Positions 17,495 through 26,376 of a stretch of DNA of 64,000 nucleotides are shown here, piece by piece. This stretch comes from Candidatus Fermentibacteraceae bacterium (GTDB taxonomy: Bacteria > Fermentibacterota > Fermentibacteria > Fermentibacterales > JCC-6). How positions within the stretch are numbered: the first letter of the stretch is position 1; every line of letters begins with the position of its first letter. A program made the translations under genes and the position numbers. The notes under the pieces were generated by a model. It ran no database searches, had not been told where the DNA came from, and saw nothing but the letters and a program-made list of their open reading frames with translations. The stretch covers positions 98,999 to 162,998 of the forward strand of contig JADGDO010000005.1 of NCBI GenBank assembly GCA_016744855.1, written 5' to 3'.

Positions 17495-18598
17495 TCAGTC
17501 TGCCTTCAAAAGAGAAATGACCTGCATCGCATCTTCCATTGAGTGACTCAGGGTTAAGGAGAACCTCAGACGAGCAGTACCTTCGGGCACTGTTGGTGGC
17601 CTGATTGCAACAGCAAGAATACCTGCTCTTTCAAAAGACTTTGACAGGGTGACTGCTTTTGAGTTTCCCCCCACTTTCACCGGTACAATCTGAGAATTTG
17701 AGTTGCAGGTATCAAAACCCAGTTCGTTAAGTCTGTTTCTAAACTGCGCAGCTTTGTTTAGCAGGGGCAGACCCATACTCGGGGTTGAATCAAGAATCTC
17801 CAGAGCACCCAGGGCTGCAGCCGTTGCAGCGGGTGGAAGTCCCGTGGTGTAAACAAAGCTTCGAGAACGGTTAACTAAGTATTCTCTTGTAGGTGCCGTG
17901 CATGCTGCAAAGCCGCCGTAGCTTCCCAGAGCTTTGCTTAAGGTTCCAGTAATGATATCCGGGACGATACCAAGACTTTTACAAATACCGCCTCCCTGAC
18001 CAAATACACCAATGGCATGTGCTTCATCTACCACAAGAATGCAGTCTTCAGAACGGGCCAGTTTGTGTATCTCCAAGAGGGGAGCAATGTCGCCGTTCAT
18101 GCTGAAAACAGAGTCTGTTACTATGAATTTCTGCCCACTGCTGTTGTCTGAACAAATAAGATCAGAAAGATGTTCGATGTTGCAGTGTCGGTACCTTTTT
18201 ACAGTGGCTCTGGAAGCCGAAGCCCCGTCGATCAGGCTTGCATGATTGAGTTTGTCAGAAAAAATGACATCACCTCGAACGGAAAGTGCAGTTAACACCC
18301 CCATATTTGTCAGGAAACCGCTTCCGAAGACAAGAGCAGTTTCCATTCCTGTTATTTTTGCAAGTTTTTCTTCCAGTTCCTCGTGGAGAGAAAGATTTCC
18401 TGCCATAAGGCGGGAGCCTCCAGCTCCTGTTCCGAATTGCTCCACAGCCTCGATGGCTCTTTTTTTAACGAGTGGGTGAGAGGATAGATTGAGATAGTCG
18501 TTTGTAGAGAAATTCAGAAACTCTCCGGTATGAAGTCTCAGTTCTCGAATGAGACCTTGATTTTCAAGTTTTTTCATTGATTCAATCAGGGTCTTCAT
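17495..18598 (-). CDS. bioF: 8-amino-7-oxononanoate synthase
   Basis: A 367-aa PLP-dependent alpha-oxoamine synthase that condenses pimeloyl-ACP with alanine. GAGGSRLMAGN, ALVFGSGFLTNMG, KLNHASLIDG, VDEAHAIGVFG and the Schiff-base Lys in TGTLSKALGSYGGF are all at the expected positions. It shares four bases with bioB upstream and is separated from the bioH-like gene by two bases. Confidence 0.95.
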   Translation of the reverse strand: MKTLIESMKKLENQGLIRELRLHTGEFLNFSTNDYLNLSSHPLVKKRAIEAVEQFGTGAGGSRLMAGNLSLHEELEEKLAKITGMETALVFGSGFLTNMGVLTALSVRGDVIFSDKLNHASLIDGASASRATVKRYRHCNIEHLSDLICSDNSSGQKFIVTDSVFSMNGDIAPLLEIHKLARSEDCILVVDEAHAIGVFGQGGGICKSLGIVPDIITGTLSKALGSYGGFAACTAPTREYLVNRSRSFVYTTGLPPAATAAALGALEILDSTPSMGLPLLNKAAQFRNRLNELGFDTCNSNSQIVPVKVGGNSKAVTLSKSFERAGILAVAIRPPTVPEGTARLRFSLTLSHSMEDAMQVISLLKAD

Positions 18599-19482
18599 AC
18601 ACTGAACCCTGTACTCAGGATGAGGTCAAGATCATCCTCATACTGACTACCTGTTGTCGTGAGCAGTGTACCAGTCATGATTCCTGTTACTCCGAATGAA
18701 AACATTTTTTCAGCCATTTCACCAAGACTGTGCCGCCCGGCACAAATTCTCAATTCAGCAGTGGGGTTCACCATCCTGAACATTCCGATAATGCGGAGCA
18801 GTTTATCCTCTGTAAGATTCTCGTCTTTAACAGCGGCTCCTTTGACAGGCACAAAGAAATTAAGAGCAATTGAATCAACCTCAAGTTCTCGAAGAGAGAA
18901 GGCCAGGTCAACTCGATCCTCATCGGATTCCCCGATGCCGATGATTCCACCTGAGCAAACAGACATTCCTGCAAGCTTAGCCCTTCTTACTGTCATTGCC
19001 CTGTCTTCCCAACTATGCGTTGTACATATAGAGGGAAAGAAAGAGGCAGAAGTCTCAAGATTATGATGGTACCGGGATACGCCGGCAGCATGAAGCTTTT
19101 TAAGATTGCTGAATGAAAGGATTCCTAGAGAAGCACACACAGGGCAGTATCCGCTTCCAGCTGAAGCAGCTTCGCAAATTGTTTCAAAATCGACACCATC
19201 CAAGCCTCTGCCACTTGTAACCATTGAGAATCTGTGGATGCCTGCGTCTGAAGTTGAGCGGTGCTCATCAATGATTTCATGGAGATTCTTCATCGGACTT
19301 CCACTGCTGCCTGCCTGTGCGCAGAAGGCACAATCTTCAGAACAGTCTCCATTCTTCGCATTAAGAATTGCGCATAATTCAACTTTGTTACCAAATTTTT
19401 CTGATCGCTTTATGCTGCACATGTTTTCGATTTCATCTAAGGGGAGAATAGAGAGAATGTCATGTGCTGTCTGTCTAGTCAT
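18595..19482 (-). CDS. bioB: Biotin synthase
   Basis: A 295-aa radical SAM enzyme that inserts sulfur into dethiobiotin. The cluster motif is GDCSEDCAFCAQ (Cx3Cx2C). Other family segments include the Lys-Asn of FGNKVELCAILNAKNG, YHHNLETS, CSGGIIGIGE and NFFVPVKGA. Cysteines for the auxiliary [2Fe-2S] cluster occur in GYCPVCASLG and in the C-terminal half. It overlaps birA by 8 bases, so translation is probably coupled. Confidence 0.95.
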   Translation of the reverse strand: MTRQTAHDILSILPLDEIENMCSIKRSEKFGNKVELCAILNAKNGDCSEDCAFCAQAGSSGSPMKNLHEIIDEHRSTSDAGIHRFSMVTSGRGLDGVDFETICEAASAGSGYCPVCASLGILSFSNLKKLHAAGVSRYHHNLETSASFFPSICTTHSWEDRAMTVRRAKLAGMSVCSGGIIGIGESDEDRVDLAFSLRELEVDSIALNFFVPVKGAAVKDENLTEDKLLRIIGMFRMVNPTAELRICAGRHSLGEMAEKMFSFGVTGIMTGTLLTTTGSQYEDDLDLILSTGFSV

Positions 19483-20245
19483 TTGTATTCCATTTCAGGT
19501 ATTGTGCTTCAAGGTTTTCCAGTAAATCTGCAGTGAGTTCAGCTCTGGAAAGCATTTTGCCGGTAAGAGAGAATAGTGAATCAGATTTGGTATCAGACTC
19601 GAAGTGAGAAACGTTGAGGCCGATTCCTACAGCCATATGGTAAATTCTACCTATTTCTCCGCAAACCTCACAAAGAACGCCACCAAGTTTTTTCTGGCCG
19701 CACCAGAGACCGTAATCACTTATTCTGAAGTTGTGTTCAGGGAAAAAGTTATATACACTCATCTTGAGAGAGCTGACAGCAAGGTCAGCGATTTCACAGG
19801 CTCGATGCAAGGCTACTGGTGGTTTTACAACAACAGATAAGTACAGATTGTTTCCAGGAGGGCTTGACCAAATCCCACCGCCTCTTGCTCTTCCTGCTGA
19901 CTGCCTGTCAGCCGTTACCACCGTACCGGAGGGAGCTCCTGTTCGGCCAAGAATCATAGCTCTTTCGTTTGTTGATGTTATCAAAGAGTGATACTCGATT
20001 TTTTTTCCAATGAATGATGTATTCAATACTGAAGAAAGTACTTCAGAAGAGGGAGTATCCGGTAAAGATATTAATCTGTAACCCTTGTTTGTACAGGCAT
20101 TGATTTCAAAACCCATACTGCGGAGTTTTTTTATTCTTTTCCAGACTGAAGCCCTGCTGACTTCAAGACTCCCGGCAATTTCCTCACCGGAGATAAAACC
20201 TTCTGAGCTTTTAAGTATTCTTACAAGCGGAGCTAAAGATGGCAT
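19475..20245 (-). CDS. birA: Bifunctional biotin operon repressor / biotin-protein ligase
   Basis: A 256-aa protein with an N-terminal winged helix-turn-helix (about residues 1-60: GEEIAGSLEVSRASVWKRI), then the ligase domain. DRQSAGRARGGGIW is the biotin/AMP loop (GRGRRG in E. coli), NNLYLSVVV follows, and QKKLGGVLCEV contains the active-site Lys. The extreme C-terminal SH3-like domain is short or absent. CCAGGAGG lies ahead of ATG 20245. As first gene of the biotin operon, with a palindromic operator about 60 bases upstream, it should both biotinylate carboxylase and repress its own operon. Confidence 0.93.
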   Translation of the reverse strand: MPSLAPLVRILKSSEGFISGEEIAGSLEVSRASVWKRIKKLRSMGFEINACTNKGYRLISLPDTPSSEVLSSVLNTSFIGKKIEYHSLITSTNERAMILGRTGAPSGTVVTADRQSAGRARGGGIWSSPPGNNLYLSVVVKPPVALHRACEIADLAVSSLKMSVYNFFPEHNFRISDYGLWCGQKKLGGVLCEVCGEIGRIYHMAVGIGLNVSHFESDTKSDSLFSLTGKMLSRAELTADLLENLEAQYLKWNTND

Positions 20246-20302
20246 ATCGACCTCCTGGAAAGATATTTTCTGCGCCGCCGAAAATGAAGAAACTGAACTA
20301 AA

Positions 20303-20333
20303 TTGTCAACCAGAAGAAATGAACGGTTTACAA
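20303..20333 (-). promoter_or_regulatory. BirA operator overlapping the bio promoter
   Basis: An inverted repeat TTGTCAACC (20303-20311), 13 bases, GGTTTACAA (20325-20333). It has one mismatch between arms and matches the known bacterial BirA site with TTGTAAACC/GGTTTACAA arms. Read on the minus strand, the proximal arm contains TTGACA, a consensus -35 hexamer, so bound BirA would block the bio promoter. The spacer is a little shorter than the 14-16 usually quoted. Confidence 0.75.
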
Positions 20334-20897
20334 TAGTAACTCGCTGCCCTAACATTCCAATAATCCTAACTATGTTGCCGTATTCAGTGGGTAGAAAGTT
20401 AGAAAGGTACAACTCAGTTAAGATACTGCAAACGTAAGCAATACAGTCACATAGAGTCCTTTAGGTAGGTGCTTGTCAGGTGTTGGTTTTTCCTGCATAA
20501 TCCGATATTGTAATTATGGTGTTTCGGGTTCCTGCGCGGATGTTATTGGCTCAATATAGCATCACCATTTTGTTGGTGGAGCAGCTCATCCCTTTGCAGG
20601 CCGAAGCTCCCTGTATATGGTTGTTTATTCAAGATCCGGTACCTGATACCAAATGGCCTTTAATTTAAAATAATGACAGTGATTATGACAGAAATAGAGA
20701 AGTAAAAAAAACCAGAACGATAGCGTTTTCTGGCGGGATGGGGGCTCAAACAAGCCGGAATCAAAGACTGTGAAAACAGCTGAGAAGTTAACAGTAATTA
20801 CGGGAAGTCGATCATTATCATAAATAAGAGTGGTTGATTATGTATCGTTTCCGGAATTGGTTGTTTCGTACACTCATGACAAAGAGCTGAGGTAATT
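20334..20897. other. 564-bp divergent region between bio and hox operons
   Basis: No open frame of substance. It must hold the promoter of the hydrogenase operon, but no strong sigma-70 pair stands out. A bulged hairpin with CCAGAACG at 20712 and CGTTTTCTGG at 20724, with a run of eight A on its left side (20704-20711), would read as a terminator only on the minus strand, where nothing is transcribed toward it. The hoxEF ribosome binding site (GAGG) lies about 6 bases before 20898. Confidence 0.45.
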
Positions 20898-22715
20898 ATG
20901 GCAGAAAATCTAGAAAAAGCCATCAGGGAAATTTGTGAGCTTAACGGTAATGATCATACGCGGATGATGGATATTGTTCGCGAAGTTCAGCAGCGTTTTG
21001 GTCGCGTTTCCAGTGAGGCGATGGATTTTATCGCAGATGCGGTAAATTCCCACCGTGTGGAAGTTGAGAGCGTAGTTTCGTTCTACTCCTTCCTTTCAGA
21101 AAAACAAAAGGGCAAATTTGTAATCCGTCTGTGTAACGATGTCATCGACAAAATGCACGGTGTGGATAATGTTGCTCAGGCATTCAGAGAAGAACTTGGC
21201 ATTGATTTCGGAGAATCTACTCCCGATGGAAAGTTTACTCTCGAATGGACTGCATGCATTGGAATGTGCGACCAGGCACCAGCTGCACTGGTAAATGATA
21301 AGATGATTACAAGACTCTCCACTGACTCAGCAAGAGAGATAATCAAATCTCTCAAGGCTAATGGAGACGAAAACCGCCTGACACACCTACTTGGTGACGG
21401 CAACAATGCTAATCTTCTTGTAAACTCCATGGTAAACAATAACATACGCGAAGAAGGACCGGTAATTTTCGCTAAGCTTGACGCTGGAAAGGCTCTTCAT
21501 AAAGCCCTTGCAATGTCTGCTGTTGAGGTTATCAAGGATGTAAAGACAGCACGTCTTCGCGGTCGCGGCGGAGCCGGATTCCCAACAGGTATGAAATGGG
21601 AATTCACCCGCGCTGCTGAAGGTGACGAGAAAGTTGTTATCTGTAACGCTGATGAGGGCGAGCCAGGAACATTCAAGGATCGCGTTGTTCTCACAGAAAG
21701 ACCTGACCTGATGTTTGAGGGTATGACAATTGCTGGATACGCAATTGGCGCTCAGACTGGTGTTGTCTATCTCAGAGCAGAATATGCTTATCTCAGAGCT
21801 TTCCTTGAGAGTGTTCTCGCAGATCGCAGAAACAACAATCTGCTTGGAAATAACATTCTCGGCAAAGAGGGTTTCAACTTCGATATCAGAATTCAGATGG
21901 GTGCAGGCGCATACATCTGTGGAGAAGAAACTGCTCTTATCAGCTCCTGTGAAGGGCTTAGAGGTGATCCTAAGAATCGTCCTCCATTTCCGGCACAGAA
22001 GGGCTATTTAGCCAATCCTACTTCAGTGAACAATGTAGAAACATTCTGCTGCGTTGCACAGATTCTTGATAAGGGTGCAGGCTGGTTTGCCGAAATGGGA
22101 TCAACAGGATCCACCGGCACAAAGCTTCTCAGCATCTCCGGAGATTGTACAAGACCCGGAGTTTATGAGCTTCCATTCGGTATCCTGGTAGGCGACATGC
22201 TCGAAAAAGCCGGCGCTGAGAATCCATATGCAGTTCAGGTTGGCGGACCTTCAGGACAGCTGATCGGTAAGGCTGATTTCCAGAGGACAATTTGCTACGA
22301 TGACGTTGCAACTGGCGGATCAGTAATGATCTTTAACGAGGATCGTAATCCACTTGAGATCGCACACGAGTTCATGGAATTCTTCTGCGAGGAGAGCTGT
22401 GGTTACTGTACTCCATGCCGTGCAGGTAATGAGCTGATCAAAGAGCGCCTTGAAGTAATCATGAAGGGTGAAGGTACTCCAGAGGATCTCGACTATCTTG
22501 AGCAGCTTGGCAAGACTGTAGCTGTTTCCAGTCGTTGTGGTCTGGGACAGACTTCTCCCAACCCTGTTCTTTCTTCATTGAAGAATTTCCGCGGCGAGTA
22601 TGAAAAACTTGTTAAGGAAAACAAGGATGGTATGCAGCGCACCTTTGACATTCACAAGGCACTTGCCACAGGTGAAGAACTTCAGGGACGTAAGTCCGTG
22701 ATTTACGCTGACTAA
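20898..22715 (+). CDS. hoxF: NAD-reducing hydrogenase diaphorase subunit, NuoE-NuoF fusion (HoxEF)
   Basis: A 605-aa fusion. Residues 1-165 are NuoE/HoxE-like ([2Fe-2S]) with C79, C120 and C124; the position where the second of the first Cys pair is expected reads D84, so one canonical ligand is missing. Residues 190-590 are NuoF-like: FMN motif GRGGAGFPTG (222-231), NADEGEPGTF (250-259) and GAGAYICGEETAL (335-347) for NADH, and the [4Fe-4S] cysteines 501, 504, 507 and 547. It passes electrons between NAD(H) and the hydrogenase via HoxU. It is the first gene of the twelve-gene hox-hyp operon. Confidence 0.92.
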   Translation: MAENLEKAIREICELNGNDHTRMMDIVREVQQRFGRVSSEAMDFIADAVNSHRVEVESVVSFYSFLSEKQKGKFVIRLCNDVIDKMHGVDNVAQAFREELGIDFGESTPDGKFTLEWTACIGMCDQAPAALVNDKMITRLSTDSAREIIKSLKANGDENRLTHLLGDGNNANLLVNSMVNNNIREEGPVIFAKLDAGKALHKALAMSAVEVIKDVKTARLRGRGGAGFPTGMKWEFTRAAEGDEKVVICNADEGEPGTFKDRVVLTERPDLMFEGMTIAGYAIGAQTGVVYLRAEYAYLRAFLESVLADRRNNNLLGNNILGKEGFNFDIRIQMGAGAYICGEETALISSCEGLRGDPKNRPPFPAQKGYLANPTSVNNVETFCCVAQILDKGAGWFAEMGSTGSTGTKLLSISGDCTRPGVYELPFGILVGDMLEKAGAENPYAVQVGGPSGQLIGKADFQRTICYDDVATGGSVMIFNEDRNPLEIAHEFMEFFCEESCGYCTPCRAGNELIKERLEVIMKGEGTPEDLDYLEQLGKTVAVSSRCGLGQTSPNPVLSSLKNFRGEYEKLVKENKDGMQRTFDIHKALATGEELQGRKSVIYAD

Positions 22716-22729
22716 GAAAGGGTCCTAAT

Positions 22730-23446
22730 ATGAGCGATAAAATAAAGTTCACCATTGATGGAGTCGAGGTTGAAGCCACACCCGGTCAGACCATCATGCA
22801 GGCTGCTGATGAAGCCGGAGTTTATATTCCGCGTCTTTGTGCACACAAAGATTTGCTTCCTTTCGGTAGCTGCCGTGTTTGTACCGTAATGGTAAACGAC
22901 CGACCTCAGGCAGCTTGTACACAGCCAGTGTCAGCCGGGATGTCTGTTGAAAGTGAAACCGAGGAGATTCGCCAGATCCGCGTAAATCTCATTGAAATGC
23001 TTTTTGTTGAGGGCAATCACTACTGTCCATTCTGCGAAAAGAGCGGTAACTGTGAGCTTCAGGCACTCGGTTACAGACTCGGTATGTTGGCTCCCAAGTA
23101 TCCATACATGTTTAATAAGCATGATGTAGATGCAAGTCATCCTGATATTTACATTGATCACAACCGTTGCATCCTTTGTGCAAGGTGTGTTCGTTCCTCC
23201 AAGGAACTCGATGGTAAGAATGTTTTCCAGTTTGTCGGACGCGGAATTCACAAAAAAGTGGCTTTCAACTCAGACACTAATTTAGGTGCTACGGATGTTT
23301 CAGTAACAGACAAAGCTATTGAGAACTGCCCTGTTGGTGCCATTCTCAAGAAGGGTGTCGGTTATTCCGTACCTATTGGAAAACGTATGTATGACACCCA
23401 GCCGATCGGGTCTGATATTGAGGCTCGCAAAGCTACAGCTAAGTAA
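22730..23446 (+). CDS. hoxU: NAD-reducing hydrogenase electron-transfer subunit
   Basis: A 238-aa homolog of the NuoG N-terminus. A plant-type [2Fe-2S] cluster is held by C37, C48, C51 and C63. H97, C99, C102 and C108 form the His-Cys3 [4Fe-4S] site (GNHYCPFCEKSGNCELQ). C147, C150, C153 and C200 give a further [4Fe-4S] cluster. It bridges the diaphorase HoxF and the hydrogenase module HoxYH. The start is 14 bases after the hoxEF stop. Confidence 0.93.
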   Translation: MSDKIKFTIDGVEVEATPGQTIMQAADEAGVYIPRLCAHKDLLPFGSCRVCTVMVNDRPQAACTQPVSAGMSVESETEEIRQIRVNLIEMLFVEGNHYCPFCEKSGNCELQALGYRLGMLAPKYPYMFNKHDVDASHPDIYIDHNRCILCARCVRSSKELDGKNVFQFVGRGIHKKVAFNSDTNLGATDVSVTDKAIENCPVGAILKKGVGYSVPIGKRMYDTQPIGSDIEARKATAK

Positions 23447-23463
23447 GGTTGAGGTTATAGATT

Positions 23464-24009
23464 ATGGCAAAACCAAAAATAGCTACCGCATCACTCGCAG
23501 GATGCTTCGGTTGTCATATGTCTCTACTGGACATAGATGATCGTATTCTGACTCTTGTTGATCTGGTAGACTTTGACAAGTCACCTGTTGACGATATCAA
23601 GAAGTTCACTGGTCGTTGTGCTGTTGGTCTGATCGAGGGCGGATGCTGCAACGAGGAGAATGTTCACAATCTTCAGTATTTCCGGGAGAACTGTGACATT
23701 CTTATTTCAGTTGGCGAATGTGCGATTATGGGTGGAATTCCAGCCATGCGTAACACAATTCCACTGAAAGAATGTCTTGATGAAGCTTACCTGAACGGAC
23801 CAACCGTTTACAATCCAAGTGGAAATATTCCCGGGGACAAAGAACTTCCATTGATTTTGGATAAGGTCTATCCTTGCCACGAAGTGGTCAAGATGGACTA
23901 TCATCTGCCAGGTTGTCCCCCGAGCGCAGATCTTTTGTGGGAGGCACTGGTCGCATTGCTTGAGAACAAGCCAATGGACCTGCCTTATGAAGTCATCAAG
24001 TATGATTGA
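23464..24009 (+). CDS. hoxY: NAD-linked [NiFe] hydrogenase small subunit
   Basis: A 181-aa small subunit of a group 3 cytosolic hydrogenase. LAGCFGCHMS (C14, C17), the VGECAIMGG segment and HLPGCPPSAD give the proximal [4Fe-4S] cluster ligands. Short length and no signal peptide or extra clusters fit the HoxY type. It forms the heterodimer with HoxH encoded immediately downstream. Confidence 0.93.
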   Translation: MAKPKIATASLAGCFGCHMSLLDIDDRILTLVDLVDFDKSPVDDIKKFTGRCAVGLIEGGCCNEENVHNLQYFRENCDILISVGECAIMGGIPAMRNTIPLKECLDEAYLNGPTVYNPSGNIPGDKELPLILDKVYPCHEVVKMDYHLPGCPPSADLLWEALVALLENKPMDLPYEVIKYD

Positions 24010-24026
24010 TATTAAGGAGGATCACC

Positions 24027-25457
24027 TTGGGTGTAACTAACAAGGTTGTTATAGAGCCGGTGACCAGGGTCGAAGGACATGGAAAGGTCACTATACTGCT
24101 CGATGAGAATGGACAGGTTACCAGAGCTCGTTTGCACATTGTTGAGTTTCGCGGATTTGAACGCTTTATTCAGGGCCGCCCTTACTGGGAAGTCCCGGTA
24201 ACAGTTCAGCGTCTTTGCGGTATCTGCCCGGTGTCACATCACCTTGCAGCAGCAAAAGCTATGGATGTTATCGTCGGTGCAGACAAGTTGACTCCAACTG
24301 CAGAAAAAATGCGTCGCCTGATGCATTACGGTCAGATGTACCAGTCACACGCACTTCACTTTTTCCACCTGGTTTCTCCTGATGTTCTCTTCGGCTTCGA
24401 TGCCGATCCGGCAATCAGAAACGTTATCGGTGTGATTAAGAAATTCCCTGAACTTGCAGTACAGGGTGTTATGATGCGTAAATTTGGTCAGGAAATTATC
24501 AAGGTTACTGCTGGTAAGAAGATTCACGGTACCGGTGCAATCCCCGGTGGAATCAACAAAAATCTCAGCATTGCCGAACGTGATTCCCTTCTCAAGGATA
24601 TTGACCAGCAGATCGAGTGGTCTCGTGGTGCTCTTGCTATTGCAAAGAACTACACTATTGAGAACCTTGGCGAACTCGCTGACTTCGGATCATTCGATTC
24701 CAACCACCTTTCTCTTATCAGAGAAGATGGAGCCATGGATCTCTATGATGGCGGTATCAGAATGATTGATTCACAGGGTAATAAGGTCATTGATCACTTC
24801 AATTACCAAAACTACTCTGATATTATTGCTGAAGAGGTAAGAGACTGGTCATACATGAAATTCCCCTTTGTTAAAGACCTTGGAGTTGACAAGGGTTGGT
24901 ACCGCGTAGGACCTCTTGCTCGCGTTAATACAGCTGACTTTATTGATACCCCTGAAGCAGAACTTGCTCGTCAGGAATTCATGGCCGTTACTGGTGGAAA
25001 ACCCAATAACATCACCATGGCTTACCACTGGGCAAGAATGATTGAAGTACTTCACTCAGCGGAGAAAATCAAAGCTCTCCTTCTTGATGAAGATCTTCAG
25101 GGTGAGGACCTTGTTGTTAAGGGTGAGCGTCGTTCTGAAGGTGTTGGCCTCATTGAGGCACCTCGCGGAACACTTTTCCACCACTATAAGGTGAATGAAG
25201 ACGATCAGGTAACAATGTGTAACCTTATTGTTTCCACCACCAGCAACAATGTACCTATGAATCTTGCAGTTGAAGGCGTTGCTAAGAAATATCTCTCCGG
25301 TAACGAGATTACCGAGGGACTTCTTAACCGTGTTGAAGTTGCAATCAGAGCCTACGATCCGTGTCTTTCCTGTGCAACTCATGCACTCGGCAAGATGCCC
25401 CTTACGGTTAGTGTCGTAGACCATGATGGTCAGATTGTTGACAAGAAGTCAACCTGA
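24027..25457 (+). CDS. hoxH: NAD-linked [NiFe] hydrogenase large subunit
   Basis: A 476-aa catalytic subunit. L1 RVEGHG (14-19) with RLCGICPVSHH (C64, C67) and the C-terminal DPCLSCATH (C446, C449) provide all four Ni-Fe ligands. Twenty-four residues follow the final His and would be removed by the maturation protease. I choose TTG 24027 as start: AAGGAGG lies 6 bases upstream and the protein then begins MGVTNKVVIEPVTRVEGHG. A TTG at 24006 lacks a ribosome binding site. The hoxEF-U-Y-H order places it in group 3d (bidirectional, NAD-coupled). Confidence 0.95.
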   Translation: MGVTNKVVIEPVTRVEGHGKVTILLDENGQVTRARLHIVEFRGFERFIQGRPYWEVPVTVQRLCGICPVSHHLAAAKAMDVIVGADKLTPTAEKMRRLMHYGQMYQSHALHFFHLVSPDVLFGFDADPAIRNVIGVIKKFPELAVQGVMMRKFGQEIIKVTAGKKIHGTGAIPGGINKNLSIAERDSLLKDIDQQIEWSRGALAIAKNYTIENLGELADFGSFDSNHLSLIREDGAMDLYDGGIRMIDSQGNKVIDHFNYQNYSDIIAEEVRDWSYMKFPFVKDLGVDKGWYRVGPLARVNTADFIDTPEAELARQEFMAVTGGKPNNITMAYHWARMIEVLHSAEKIKALLLDEDLQGEDLVVKGERRSEGVGLIEAPRGTLFHHYKVNEDDQVTMCNLIVSTTSNNVPMNLAVEGVAKKYLSGNEITEGLLNRVEVAIRAYDPCLSCATHALGKMPLTVSVVDHDGQIVDKKST

Positions 25458-25951
25458 TGACTGGATGCAGTAAGAAAGTTCTTGTTTTTGGATATGGAAA
25501 CCCCGGCCGTCTTGACGACGGCCTGGGGCCCATGTTCGCCGATGAAATGGAAAAACTCCAATTCGACTGCGTTACGGTTGATTCCAATTATCAGCTTGCT
25601 GTCGAAGATGCTGCTGCAATTGCCGAACACGATATTGTCGTGTTTGTTGATGCTGATGTATCCGGACCCGAGCCTTTCCATTTTGACCATGTGGTCCCCA
25701 AAGAGCACATGAGCTTTTCTTCACACAGTATCAGTACTGATGCGTTGATGGCTATGGCAGAGGATCTGCTTTCAAGCAAAGCTGAAGCTTATATACTTGG
25801 CATTAGAGGATATGAGTTTAATGAGTTTGAAGAGCGGATATCTCCGAAGGCGAAAAAGAATCTCGATGAAGCACTTTCTTTTATGAAGAAAGCGCTTGAA
25901 GATTGCGATTTTGCAAAGTATGTGAGCCGGTTTGGAACAGAAAACCGGTAA
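25457..25951 (+). CDS. hoxW: Hydrogenase maturation endopeptidase
   Basis: A 164-aa protease of the HyaD/HycI family that clips the C-terminus of HoxH after nickel insertion. VFGYGNPGRLDDGLGP with the Ni-sensing Asp and VFVDADVSGPEPF are family motifs; a His follows in SFSSHSIS. Its ATG overlaps the hoxH stop codon by one base, and one dedicated protease per large subunit is the rule. Confidence 0.88.
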   Translation: MTGCSKKVLVFGYGNPGRLDDGLGPMFADEMEKLQFDCVTVDSNYQLAVEDAAAIAEHDIVVFVDADVSGPEPFHFDHVVPKEHMSFSSHSISTDALMAMAEDLLSSKAEAYILGIRGYEFNEFEERISPKAKKNLDEALSFMKKALEDCDFAKYVSRFGTENR

Positions 25952-25998
25952 ATATAAATGCACCTTTAGAACCGTGCAGATCGAAATGAGGATAAGTT

Positions 25999-26376
25999 AT
26001 GAAAGATGGAAAACACGTTATTCTGTGCGTCGATGATGACTCTGATATGCTTGATGCTATACAGATTCTTGTTGAGAGTCTGGGTCACACCGTTGTTTGT
26101 GCTTCCAGTGCAGAAGAAGGACTCAAGAAGTTCAAGTCGGAAAGTCCTGACCTTATCATTGCAGATTTGATGATGGAAGAAGTCGATTCCGGAACCGGGC
26201 TCGCCAGAGATCTTAAGCTCGCTGGATGCAAAGTGCCGGTTTATCTTCTTAGTTCTGTTGGCGATGCTCTCAGAAACAATGCAGACTACGCAGAGCTTTC
26301 TCTTACAGGAGTCTTCCAGAAACCGATTCAACCGGAAGTTCTTGCAAGAACACTCAAGAAGGAGCTCGGAGCCTGA
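25999..26376 (+). CDS. Single-domain response regulator inside the hydrogenase operon
   Basis: A 125-aa receiver domain with no output domain. Acidic pocket D12/D13 in CVDDDSDML, phosphoacceptor D56 in LIIADLM, Ser 85/86 in VYLLSS and K108 in FQKPI are intact, so it should be phosphorylatable. It sits between hoxW and hypF with no histidine kinase in the window. A role in sensing or in controlling hydrogenase activity is possible but unproven. Its stop codon overlaps the proposed CTG start of hypF. Confidence 0.88.
   Translation: MKDGKHVILCVDDDSDMLDAIQILVESLGHTVVCASSAEEGLKKFKSESPDLIIADLMMEEVDSGTGLARDLKLAGCKVPVYLLSSVGDALRNNADYAELSLTGVFQKPIQPEVLARTLKKELGA

Noticed and set aside
20704..20733. 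Hairpin with a neighbouring A run as a terminator
   Set aside because: It would work only for minus-strand transcription coming from inside the hydrogenase operon, the stem is bulged, and no gene needs it.
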